This document shows positions 26,857-35,541 of a stretch of 64,000 bases of DNA, in pieces (position 1 is the first letter of the stretch; each line of letters begins with the position of its first letter). Made by a program: the position numbers and the translations under genes. The DNA comes from Gemmata massiliana (GTDB lineage Bacteria > Planctomycetota > Planctomycetia > Gemmatales > Gemmataceae), in the NCBI RefSeq assembly GCF_901538265.1, contig NZ_LR593886.1, positions 372,001-436,000 of the forward strand, in the 5' to 3' direction. The notes beneath the pieces are model-generated. The model did not search any database, had not been told where the DNA came from, and worked only from the letters and a program-made list of their open reading frames with translations.

Positions 26857-27215
26857 AATATTTGTGGAGAGCACAATTTTGCTGAAAGGGACTGATTGTC
26901 CCGGTTGTACGGACGGTCTGCTGGGCCGCGCGGTTCGTTGCGCCGCGAAACCCTTCAGAACCTGTGGGGTTAGTTGGAAACCGCCCCGCTCGTGTTGCAA
27001 CGTGACGCGATTGTGTGAGTAAGAAGATCTCCCGCTATGCCCATCCGCTTCCCAAGCCCGCCGCCATGCTCCCCAGGCCACCCGCCCGAGCTGCCGTGCC
27101 CGTGATTTTCGCTCTATGAATCTTTTGCCCCGGACCGCACGCAGACCACCGGCGCGGGTTCATCGGCCTATTGGACAGGATGCCCCGGATCGATTCCTTG
27201 CATGGTGAAGTTTTG
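26857..27215. other. Divergent intergenic region, endonuclease V / peptide synthetase
   Basis: These 359 bases separate divergent genes and should carry both promoters. The endonuclease V side is AT-rich (CATAATATTTGTGG near 26854). No clear -35/-10 pair or gene was identified. Confidence 0.45.
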
Positions 27216-30200
27216 ATGCCCAACAGTGTGACCGCACCGCGGCAATCGGGTGCATTTCCGCAGTACAATGGTACCGGCGCCGAACCGCGATTGCTCCACG
27301 AGTTCTTCACGCACGCGGCTCGAAAATGGCCGGACAACGTCGCCATTGACGCCCCGCCCTGCGCCGCGCGCCCGAACCGCCGCACCATTACATACGCCGA
27401 ACTCGACCGCCGAACGGACGCGCTGGCGGCGTATTTGCGCGAGTTCGTAACCGGTGAGTGCGTGGTCGCGATCCTGCTCCCGCGCAACGCGGAGCACGTC
27501 TACCTCGCGCAACTCGCGGTGATGAAGGCCGGCGCTGCTTACGTGTGCATCGACCCCACGTTCCCAGACGCGCAAGTCGGCACCATTCTCGGGGACGCGA
27601 AGCCCGTCGCCGTATTAACGGATGCGACCGGACTCGGTCGGGTTCGTCGGTGCGCACCCGACCGCGGGGGCGCACTGGATGTAGAAGCGTGGGCCAACCA
27701 GCCCGTGACTTCGGTTCCGCCGCTCCCACCGGCCCCGTGGCTCACGCCGCACAGCCTCGCGTACCTCATCTACACGTCGGGCACCACCGGCAAGCCGAAG
27801 GGGGTGATGATCGAGCACGCGGCCATCGCGAACCTCGTTCGCGGCGACCTCGCGACGTTCCCCGCGGCGCCCGAGGACCGCGTCGCGCAGAACTCGTCGT
27901 GTGCCTACGATTCGTCGGTCGAAGAGATCTGGATGGCGCTTGCGGCAGGCGCCACGCTCGTTGTCATGGACGACGACGCAACGCACCTCGGCCCGGACCT
28001 CGCGCCCTGGCTGCGTACCGAGGCCGTCACGGTCTTCTGTCCGCCGCCGACGCTCCTGCGCACGATCGGGTGCGACGATCCCGAAAATGCGCTGCCGGAT
28101 CTGAAGCGCATCCACGTTGGCGGAGAACCGCTCCCGCGCGACGTGGCCGATAAGTGGGCGCCGGGGCGCTGCCTCGTGAACGACTACGGCCCGACCGAGT
28201 GTGCGGTTGTCGCGCTTCGGGGCATCATCCGCCCCGGCGACACGATCAACATCGGGCGCCCCGTACCCGGCATTCAGGCGTGGGTGCTGAACGAGCACCT
28301 CGAAGAAGTGGCGCCGGGCGAATCGGGCGAGCTTTGCCTCGGCGGTGCGGGCGTGGCCCGCGGGTACCTGAACGACGCCGAACTCACGAACCGCAAGTTT
28401 CCCACACACACACGGTTCGGGCGCATCTACCGCACCGGTGACCTCGTTCACCGGGCGGCCGACGGCACGTACATCTGCCACGGCCGGATCGATACGCAGG
28501 TGAAGATCCGCGGGTACCGCATCGAACTGGAAGCGGTCGAATCGCGACTTTCTGCGCGTACCGATATTCGAGAAGCGGCGTGCCGCGTGCAGGGCGAGGG
28601 GCCGCAGCAGCAAATCGTTGCGTTCGTGGTTCCCGCGAACCCCGCGGCCCCGCCGTCATTCGACGTGCTGAAGGCCGCGCTCCGCGAGCAACTCCCGGAG
28701 TACATGGTGCCGGCCCACTTTGGGCTACTGGCCGCGCTGCCGACCGCGGTGAGTGGGAAGCTAGATCGTCGGGCACTGCCGACGCTAGAAATTCATGCCC
28801 CGGAACCGCACGGCCGCATTACCGACCCGCGCGACGAGATCGAAGTGCGCATCGCGAACGCGGTTCGCCGCGTGTTCAATTTGAAGGAGCGCGTCTCGGT
28901 CGATCACGACTTCTTCAACGACCTCGGCGGCGATTCGCTCCGCGCCGCGATGCTGATTTCCGCTCTGCGCGACGATCCCGCAACGGCCACCCTCGCTGTT
29001 CGTGACTTGTACCAGACGCGGACGATCGAAGGGCTGGCGCAGCGCGTTCGGAACGCAAGTGGCCACGCTAACTCCCACAAACCAACCGAACCCACCAAGC
29101 GGCTGAACCCGCTGCTCGCAACGATCGTGCAATCTGCTTGGCTGTTGCTCGGCCTGATGGTTACCGGTCCCGCGCTCTACCTGCTGGCGTTCCACATCGT
29201 CCCGGATGCCACGGCGAGTTTGGGCCTGGCGCCGTTCCTGCTCACGACGCCGCTGCTCTACGCGGCCGGCATCTGCTTGTACGCGGTCGGCTCGGTGATC
29301 TTCGCCGTGATGGTGAAGAAAGTGCTGATCGGCCGGTACGAGCCGGTTCGGGCACCGATTTGGGGAAGCTTCTACGTTCGCAACTGGATCGTGCAACAAA
29401 CCGCGCGGCTCATCCCCTGGCGGTTCTTCGACGGCACCGTTTTCGTGAGCGTGATCCTGCGGGCGCTCGGCGCGAAGGTCGGGCGGGGCGTTCACATTAG
29501 TCGTGGGGTCGCGCTCGTTCACGGCGGGTGGGATCTGCTCGAAATCGGCGACAATGTGACCATCAGTCGTGATGCGACGCTGCGTCTCGTTGATCTCGAA
29601 GACGGGCAAATCATCGTCGGCCCGATTTCGATCGGCGCCGGCTGTACGCTCGACATTCGTTCCGGGCTCGCGCCGAACACGCGCATGGAGCCGGATAGTT
29701 ATCTCGCGGCTCAGGGTTACGCGCTCTCCGGGGCCGTGCTTTCTCGTGGAACGCGCTGGGCCGGAATCCCCGCCGTGCCTGCGGGCGAAGCCCCGCCTGC
29801 CGCGCAGTTACCGGAGGGTAGCCACGAGCTTTCGCCGGTAATGCATGGTGTCGTGTTACTCGGTGCGAAGTTGCTGTTCACGGCGCTCGCGGTCTTTCCT
29901 GTTGCGCTCGCGGTGTTGGTGTACGCTCAGGTGCAGGGGATCGATACCGCTGCGGCGACTGCGTGGTTATTGCATCCCACGATTAGCACCGATCAGTTCG
30001 TGCTCTCCGCGCTCGTGGCCGTGCTCATCGTTCCGGCGCTGCTCGTATCGCGTTGCGTCTCGATGCGCACGCTCGGGAAGATCCCCGAGGGCGTGGTCAG
30101 CCGGTGGAGCTACACCTACATCCGCGTGTTGTTGAAGCGGGACATTCTGGACTGGGCGAACGACTGGCTCAACGGCACGCTGCTGTGGCGCGTGTGGCTG

Positions 30201-31238
30201 CGCGGCGCGGGTATGAAGATCGCACGCGACACCGAACTGAGCACGATCTTTGACACTGTGCCGGAGTTGGTCGAACTCGGACCCGGTACCTTCTTCGCGG
30301 ACGGCATTTACCTCGGTGCCCCGCACGTTCACCGCGGAACGGTCACCCTGGCACGCACGAAACTCGGCGCCGGCGTTTTCCTCGGCAACTACGCCGTCAT
30401 CCCGATCGGTCAGACGATCCCGGACGGTGTGCTCCTCGGGGTCTGCACCGTTGCGGATGATCGCATCATCACGCGCGGCACGTCGTGGTTCGGCGAACCG
30501 CCGTTCGAGTTGCCGAAGCGGGAGATCGTCGAGGCCGACGCGCGCCTGACGCACAAGCCCTCGTGGATTCGTTACGTGAACCGCGTGTTCTGGGAGTTGC
30601 TGCGGTTCGCACTTCCCCTGGTGCCACTGGTGCTGGTCGCGACGTGGTTCGCGGTGCTGGAGGCAGTTCAGCCCGAAGTTTCGCTCGCGGTTCTTGCGTT
30701 CGGCGTCGTACCGGCGCTCGACCTGGGGTTCTTGGTGGGGCTGTGCCTGTTCGGGCTGGGTTTGAAGTGGTTCCTGCTCGGCCGCGTGCGTCCGGGCACG
30801 CGAACACTCTGGTCGTGCTGGTGCAGCCGGTGGGACTTCAACTACATCGCGTGGCACTATCTCGCGCTGGCTCCCATGCAGGCACTCGAAGGCACCGTCC
30901 TGCTGAACGGCTACCTGCGTGCTTTGGGGGTGAAGATTGGGAAGAACGTCGTCGTGGGCGACGTGTTCGCGCTCGTCGTCGACCCCGACATGCTGGAACT
31001 TCAGGACGGCGCGACCGTGAGCTGCTTGTTCCAGGCCCACACGTTCGAGGACCGCGTACTCAAGATCGACCGGGTCGTGATCGGGAAGAACTCGTCGGTG
31101 GGGATCGGCGCAGTCCTGCTTTACGGGTGCCACATCGGAGACGGTACCCGTGTGGCGGGGCACAGTGTGGTGATGAAGCGCGAACGCTTGCAGCCCAACC
31201 ACACCTACGCCGGTTGTCCGACGCACCTGCTGAGCTGA
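27216..31238 (+). CDS. Pls-type nonribosomal peptide synthetase (A-T-terminal domain)
   Basis: This 1,340-residue protein has the layout of the epsilon-poly-L-lysine synthetase family. The adenylation domain (about 20-540) has LIYTSGTTGKPKGVM, AYDSSVEEIW, NDYGPTE, YRTGDLV, RIDTQVKIRGYRIELEAVE and AVSGKLDRRALP. The Asp in AYDSSVEE is where amino-acid-activating domains bind the alpha-amino group. The carrier domain has FFNDLGGDSLRAAM with the phosphopantetheine Ser near 574. The rest (about 635-1340) holds three pairs of membrane helices, each followed by a hexapeptide-type beta-helix domain. In characterised Pls this region joins amino acids into a linear isopeptide polymer without a condensation domain. 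The substrate is unknown. ATG 27216 follows GGTGAAG; in-frame starts at 27171 and 27180 are possible. Confidence 0.88.
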   Translation: MPNSVTAPRQSGAFPQYNGTGAEPRLLHEFFTHAARKWPDNVAIDAPPCAARPNRRTITYAELDRRTDALAAYLREFVTGECVVAILLPRNAEHVYLAQLAVMKAGAAYVCIDPTFPDAQVGTILGDAKPVAVLTDATGLGRVRRCAPDRGGALDVEAWANQPVTSVPPLPPAPWLTPHSLAYLIYTSGTTGKPKGVMIEHAAIANLVRGDLATFPAAPEDRVAQNSSCAYDSSVEEIWMALAAGATLVVMDDDATHLGPDLAPWLRTEAVTVFCPPPTLLRTIGCDDPENALPDLKRIHVGGEPLPRDVADKWAPGRCLVNDYGPTECAVVALRGIIRPGDTINIGRPVPGIQAWVLNEHLEEVAPGESGELCLGGAGVARGYLNDAELTNRKFPTHTRFGRIYRTGDLVHRAADGTYICHGRIDTQVKIRGYRIELEAVESRLSARTDIREAACRVQGEGPQQQIVAFVVPANPAAPPSFDVLKAALREQLPEYMVPAHFGLLAALPTAVSGKLDRRALPTLEIHAPEPHGRITDPRDEIEVRIANAVRRVFNLKERVSVDHDFFNDLGGDSLRAAMLISALRDDPATATLAVRDLYQTRTIEGLAQRVRNASGHANSHKPTEPTKRLNPLLATIVQSAWLLLGLMVTGPALYLLAFHIVPDATASLGLAPFLLTTPLLYAAGICLYAVGSVIFAVMVKKVLIGRYEPVRAPIWGSFYVRNWIVQQTARLIPWRFFDGTVFVSVILRALGAKVGRGVHISRGVALVHGGWDLLEIGDNVTISRDATLRLVDLEDGQIIVGPISIGAGCTLDIRSGLAPNTRMEPDSYLAAQGYALSGAVLSRGTRWAGIPAVPAGEAPPAAQLPEGSHELSPVMHGVVLLGAKLLFTALAVFPVALAVLVYAQVQGIDTAAATAWLLHPTISTDQFVLSALVAVLIVPALLVSRCVSMRTLGKIPEGVVSRWSYTYIRVLLKRDILDWANDWLNGTLLWRVWLRGAGMKIARDTELSTIFDTVPELVELGPGTFFADGIYLGAPHVHRGTVTLARTKLGAGVFLGNYAVIPIGQTIPDGVLLGVCTVADDRIITRGTSWFGEPPFELPKREIVEADARLTHKPSWIRYVNRVFWELLRFALPLVPLVLVATWFAVLEAVQPEVSLAVLAFGVVPALDLGFLVGLCLFGLGLKWFLLGRVRPGTRTLWSCWCSRWDFNYIAWHYLALAPMQALEGTVLLNGYLRALGVKIGKNVVVGDVFALVVDPDMLELQDGATVSCLFQAHTFEDRVLKIDRVVIGKNSSVGIGAVLLYGCHIGDGTRVAGHSVVMKRERLQPNHTYAGCPTHLLS

Positions 31239-31248
31239 TACCCTACAA

Positions 31249-31276
31249 CGAACCCCGTCCTTGTAGGCGGGGTTCG
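31249..31276. terminator. Hairpin between convergent genes
   Basis: CGAACCCCG (31249-31257) pairs with CGGGGTTCG (31268-31276) between the stop codons of the peptide synthetase and the secreted repeat protein. It is suited to terminating both strands, though there is no long T-run. Confidence 0.6.
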
Positions 31277-31286
31277 CCACATCGCA

Positions 31287-33275
31287 CTACTTGCGCGAAG
31301 TGTACCACTCGCGCCACTCGTTCGCGGTGGCGAAATCCTTCTCGGTGAGGCTCTTCAACCCGGCGCGGGCCGCTTTCGCAACGGCCTCGTTCTTGTCGCT
31401 CAGTGCGTCGATCAGATCGGAGATGTGGTTCTTGTCGTCCTTCATGGCGCACGCGAGCGCGGCCCCTCGGCGCAGTTCCACGTCCTCGGCCTTCAGCATT
31501 CCGCGGAGCGAAACCGGCGTCATGCGGCACAGGCGCTCGGCGAGGGCCTCGCGTGCGGTCGCCTTCCGTTCGCCTTCGAGTAGCGGAATCACGGCGAGCA
31601 GCGCGCCGGTGTTCTCCTGCCCCTTCGCTTCGCGGACGCGCTTGAGCGTGGCCTCCCAGTCCGCGTTCGACGTGCGCGTGAGTTCGATGGCGATCTCGCT
31701 CGCCGTCGTGCCCTGCGTCGGTTTCGGGGGGCTCGGCGGCGCGAGGGTAACGGGTTTGTTCGGTGGCTCGACCGTTCCGGGCGCCGGCTTCGGGGGAGGC
31801 TCCGGTTTCGTTCCGGGTTCTGGTTTCGTGCCGGGCTCCGGTTTCGCGGCGACCGCATCGTCTGGCGCGGGGGGAGCGGCGTTCGCTCGGAGTTCCGCGT
31901 TGGCCGGGTTCCGCTGAACTTTGGCCGCGAGGTCGCGTGCGAGGTTGGAGCGCGAGAGGAACAGGATCGCGAACGCGGTGTCCACGTCCGTACCGTGCCC
32001 GCTGCGCCCGACCCATGATCCGTCGCCGCGCTGGGAGGCGATCAGCACATTGGCGCCGAAATCGTACCAGTCGACGTCACCAATCTTGTCCACGCCGTAA
32101 ATGACGCCGACGCGCTCCAGCGACCAGAAGAAATACAGGTCGGCGTCGTTTCCGCGCCGGCCGCGTCCGCCGTTTGCGAGTGCGGCCGCGAGGTTCGCCA
32201 TGCCGAGTTTCACGGCCGCGTCGCGGGGATCACCCGCCCCCCTATTCGGCTTCGGTGCGGCCGGTTCCGCGGGCTTCTTCGGTGGGGCCGGTTCGGGCAT
32301 TTTGGGCGGGTTGTAGAACGGGTCGTTCGGGTCTACATCGGACGAGACAACGGGTTTGATGGGTGCCGGCTTCGGCTCTTTCGCTTCTGGCTTTCCAACG
32401 AGCGCGGCCTTCTGTTTCTTCTCCTCGCGCCGGGCGATCGCGGTCGCGAGCCCGAGTAATCCAGCGCACGTCATCGACGGGCTCCCGTCGGCGCCCCCCA
32501 GGAGCCCGCTGTAGGGCCACCCGCCGGACGCGGTCTGTTGCAAGAGGAACCGTTTTTCAATGAGGTCGAGCGCGGATTCGACCGGGACACCGTGCTTGCG
32601 CGCGGTCCACACGCCCAACACACCGAACTGTGTGTTCGAGTTGTCGTCGTGTAGCATGTTCCGAACGTTGGTAGTCGCGAGCAGCGACTGGCGGTATTTC
32701 TCCACGTCCGCGTGCAGTTTCCCGACCGCACCGGGTTTGTCCGCGGGCTTCGGCATGCCCAATTTGGTGGGCTCCGGCTCTTTGCCGCCACCGGCCACGA
32801 GAACGGTGTCGGAGAGTTTGGTGCGCAGGAGGCGCTCGGTTGCGGGCGGAACGGCCGAGATGCACTCGTAGGTCCAACCGCCGTTTATGTTTTGGCCCGC
32901 AAGGAGCCGCACGCCGAGCATCTGGATCAGCGGTCGGTCGCCCGGTTCGCCGAGGCGGTCGAGGTACAAGAGGCAAAGGGTGATGTGGTACGTTTGGTTT
33001 TGCGTGTACGACGCATCACGGACGACGGTGGTGATCTTCTTCACGGCGGCGTCATCGGCCGGCACGCCGGCTTCGAGTAGCGCGAGTCCCGCGAGTGCGG
33101 TGGCCCCAACGCGGTCGAGATCACGGGCCGCCTTCCCGTTCTCGCCGCCTGATTTCTTGAGGTACGCAATTCCCTTCTGAACCGCCGCGTCAATGTCTTT
33201 GGGCGCGGCCGCGCGCGCAGAATGCGTGACCGAAATCGCGAGTGTGAGCGTCAGTAGGAGACGCAGGAGCGCCAT
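31287..33275 (-). CDS. Secreted prenyltransferase-fold/HEAT protein, paralogue A
   Basis: This 662-residue protein has a signal peptide (residues 1-23). Residues 25-290 and 340-440 contain alpha/alpha-toroid repeats of the prenyltransferase/squalene-cyclase type, such as GATALAGLALLEAGVPADDA, GGWTYECI and GGWPYSGLLGG. No cyclase DxDD motif is seen, so it is probably not a terpene cyclase. A Pro/Lys-rich linker with KPEPGT repeats covers about 475-520. The C-terminal 130 residues look HEAT-like (LRRGAALACAMKDDKNHISD). It is a close paralogue of the next upstream gene. The function is unknown; a structural or binding role outside the cytoplasm is likely. Confidence 0.83.
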   Translation of the reverse strand: MALLRLLLTLTLAISVTHSARAAAPKDIDAAVQKGIAYLKKSGGENGKAARDLDRVGATALAGLALLEAGVPADDAAVKKITTVVRDASYTQNQTYHITLCLLYLDRLGEPGDRPLIQMLGVRLLAGQNINGGWTYECISAVPPATERLLRTKLSDTVLVAGGGKEPEPTKLGMPKPADKPGAVGKLHADVEKYRQSLLATTNVRNMLHDDNSNTQFGVLGVWTARKHGVPVESALDLIEKRFLLQQTASGGWPYSGLLGGADGSPSMTCAGLLGLATAIARREEKKQKAALVGKPEAKEPKPAPIKPVVSSDVDPNDPFYNPPKMPEPAPPKKPAEPAAPKPNRGAGDPRDAAVKLGMANLAAALANGGRGRRGNDADLYFFWSLERVGVIYGVDKIGDVDWYDFGANVLIASQRGDGSWVGRSGHGTDVDTAFAILFLSRSNLARDLAAKVQRNPANAELRANAAPPAPDDAVAAKPEPGTKPEPGTKPEPPPKPAPGTVEPPNKPVTLAPPSPPKPTQGTTASEIAIELTRTSNADWEATLKRVREAKGQENTGALLAVIPLLEGERKATAREALAERLCRMTPVSLRGMLKAEDVELRRGAALACAMKDDKNHISDLIDALSDKNEAVAKAARAGLKSLTEKDFATANEWREWYTSRK

Positions 33276-33377
33276 GCGTGGCCCTCGCCGGACGTGAACG
33301 ATAGGAACGGGCGATCTGCGACTTGCTTCTCGATGCTATAACGCAGCCCGACCGGAAATGTTGGAGCAATAATGCTG

Positions 33378-33413
33378 GTGGGGCGGGTTGTGCTGACCCA
33401 CAACCCGCCCCAC
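33378..33413 (-). terminator. Strong hairpin between the two paralogous genes
   Basis: A perfect 15-base inverted repeat (33378-33392 with 33399-33413) with a six-base loop follows the stop of paralogue B on the minus strand. It suggests that the two paralogues are at least partly separate transcription units. Confidence 0.7.
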
Positions 33414-33470
33414 ACTCATCACCAATCCGTGGTTCAAGTAGATAAACGGCATTCCGGCGGCGCCGAGACA

Positions 33471-35375
33471 CTACTTCTTTTGCTTCGTGTACCAGTCGCG
33501 CCAGGCGGTCGCGGCCGCGGTCTTTTGTGCCGCTGTTGCCCCCGAAATGGGACCAAAGTCCTTTCCGGACAAGCTTTTAAGGCCGGCTTTCGCGGCCCGA
33601 ACTACGGAATCGTCCGCGTCGGCAATCAGGTCGATCAGGTCGGGGATGTGCTCTTTATCATCCTTCATGGCGCACGCGACCGCGGCCCCTCGGCGCAGTT
33701 CCGCCTCGCTCGCTTTCAGCATAGTGCGGAGCGAAACCGGCGTCATGCGGCACAGGCGCTCGGCGAGGGCTTCGCGCGCCGCGGCCTTGCGGTCACCGTC
33801 CGCGTGGGTCGCGGTCACCACCAGGGCGCGCGTGTGGATCGGCCCCTTGGCGTCGCGGGACTCGGTGAGCAACTTGGCCCAGTCGCTGCTCGACGCCTTC
33901 AGTAACAGAGAGGCGCGCGCGATGGCCTCGTCGCCGGTCGGGTTCGGCAAGTTGACGACCGGTACCGTAGCGCTCACTGGGGTGGTCGGTCGGTTGGGGA
34001 GCAGGTCGGTCGCGACCGGTCCGGTCCCGGCCTTCATTTCGGTACTGGTGGGGTCTTTCTGGACCTTGTTGGACAGGTCGCGTGCGAGGTTCGAGCGGCA
34101 GAGAAAAAGGATCGCGAACGACGTGTTCACTTCGGCCCCGTAACTCCCGCCGAAGCTCCAGGAACCGTCCGCCCCTTGCGAGCGAACAAGGGCCGTTGAG
34201 CCGATATCGTACCAGTCGATGTCGCCGATCTTTTCCAGACCGTAGGTGACACCCACGCGCTCCAGGGACCAGAGGAAGTAGAGATCGCCGTGTCCGTGAG
34301 CCCCGCCGTTGGCGACGAGTAACCCCCTACCGGCACGGATCTGGTCGATGATGGTCAGCCCCAACCCGGCGACGGCGCGCTGGACGACGATGTCGCGCGC
34401 GTCCGCGGGGCGGGCCTGCGGCTTCTTGGGCGGGTCTTTCCCGGCGGGCGGGTTGTAGAACGGATCGTTGGGCTTGTTGGGTTTCGCGGGATCCTGTTTC
34501 GGGGCCGGGTTATCGGCCTTCTGGCGCCGTTCCTCGCGCCGGGCCAATCCGGTCGCCATCCCGAGCAATCCCGCGCAGTACATTGCGGGGCTCCCGGCGG
34601 GGGCAATGCCCGAGGAGCCCGCTCCCCCGGAGTACGGCCAGTTCCCGGTGCGCTGGTCCTGGGCACCCATGAACCGCTTTTCGATGAGGTCGAGGGTTTC
34701 TTCTACAGGGGCGCCGTGTTTGCGGGACATCCACACCGCCATCACCGCGAACTGCGTGTTCGAGTTATCGTCTGACAGCCCCGTTGCGCCCGCCTGGTTG
34801 CGAGCGGCGACCAGTGCCTGCCCGTACTTCTCAACGTCCGCGTTGAGTTTGGGCGGTTTCCCGTTTTCACCGGCAGTCAGACGGACCTGCTGAAGACTGT
34901 TCTTGAGGTACGTCGCGGTTTCCGCGGAAACCTGCTGGATACACTGATACGTCCAGCCACCGTTGGCCGTCTGCCCGACGATCAGGCGCGCCGCGAGCAT
35001 CTGAATGATCGCGGCGTCGCCCGGGTCGCCGAGCCGGTCGAGGTACATGATGGACAACGAGATCTGGTACGTTTGGGTCTGTGTGTACGAGGCGTCGCGA
35101 ACGAGTGTGGTGATCGTCTTGATCGCGGGATCGTCGACCGGTGTGCCCGCTTCCAAAAGTGCCAGCCCGGAGAGACACGTCGGGCCGATGCCGTAGCTGG
35201 CTTCGTTCACCCCGTTGAAACCTTGTCCCGGCTTCTGGTTGTATCGCGTTTTGAGGTGATCGGCCCCGGCCTTGATCGCGCGATCGATTTCCTTCGGTGT
35301 GGCTCCCGGCGCGGTTTGCCCCGCTGCCAGAAGAATACCGCACAGCCCGGCGAGACGAACGAATTTTGAGGTCAT
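33471..35375 (-). CDS. Secreted prenyltransferase-fold/HEAT protein, paralogue B
   Basis: This 634-residue protein has the same order as its neighbour: signal peptide (1-24), alpha/alpha-toroid repeats (GPTCLSGLALLEAGTPVDDP, NGGWTYQCIQ, GNWPYSGGAG, WSFGGSYGAE), a shorter Pro-rich linker near 300-330, and a C-terminal HEAT-like tail (LRRGAAVACAMKDDKEHIPD). Shared blocks such as VRDASYTQ and LYFLWSLERVGV show that the two arose by tandem duplication. It lacks the long KPEPGT linker of paralogue A. No catalytic acid motif of cyclases is visible. Confidence 0.83.
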   Translation of the reverse strand: MTSKFVRLAGLCGILLAAGQTAPGATPKEIDRAIKAGADHLKTRYNQKPGQGFNGVNEASYGIGPTCLSGLALLEAGTPVDDPAIKTITTLVRDASYTQTQTYQISLSIMYLDRLGDPGDAAIIQMLAARLIVGQTANGGWTYQCIQQVSAETATYLKNSLQQVRLTAGENGKPPKLNADVEKYGQALVAARNQAGATGLSDDNSNTQFAVMAVWMSRKHGAPVEETLDLIEKRFMGAQDQRTGNWPYSGGAGSSGIAPAGSPAMYCAGLLGMATGLARREERRQKADNPAPKQDPAKPNKPNDPFYNPPAGKDPPKKPQARPADARDIVVQRAVAGLGLTIIDQIRAGRGLLVANGGAHGHGDLYFLWSLERVGVTYGLEKIGDIDWYDIGSTALVRSQGADGSWSFGGSYGAEVNTSFAILFLCRSNLARDLSNKVQKDPTSTEMKAGTGPVATDLLPNRPTTPVSATVPVVNLPNPTGDEAIARASLLLKASSSDWAKLLTESRDAKGPIHTRALVVTATHADGDRKAAAREALAERLCRMTPVSLRTMLKASEAELRRGAAVACAMKDDKEHIPDLIDLIADADDSVVRAAKAGLKSLSGKDFGPISGATAAQKTAAATAWRDWYTKQKK

Positions 35376-35541
35376 GGCTCAACCCTCGGCGACCGCGAGG
35401 ACACGACAGTACAGCCTACCTTAACACTTAGTCGCACGCGAGGCGACCGCGAAATGCGCACGTAACAGCGCCCCCGGGTGGTTGCGAGTGCCCGTGGGAC
35501 TAAAGTACCTGGGTCGTCCTCGTTTTTGGATCGGCCCATCA

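Noticed and set aside
29967-31280. Minus-strand open frame of 437 codons
   Set aside because: It is the shadow of the peptide synthetase terminal domain and has no family-like sequence.
31287-33275. Terpene (squalene-hopene) cyclase
   Set aside because: The fold repeats are present, but the DxDD catalytic motif and regular QW motifs are not.
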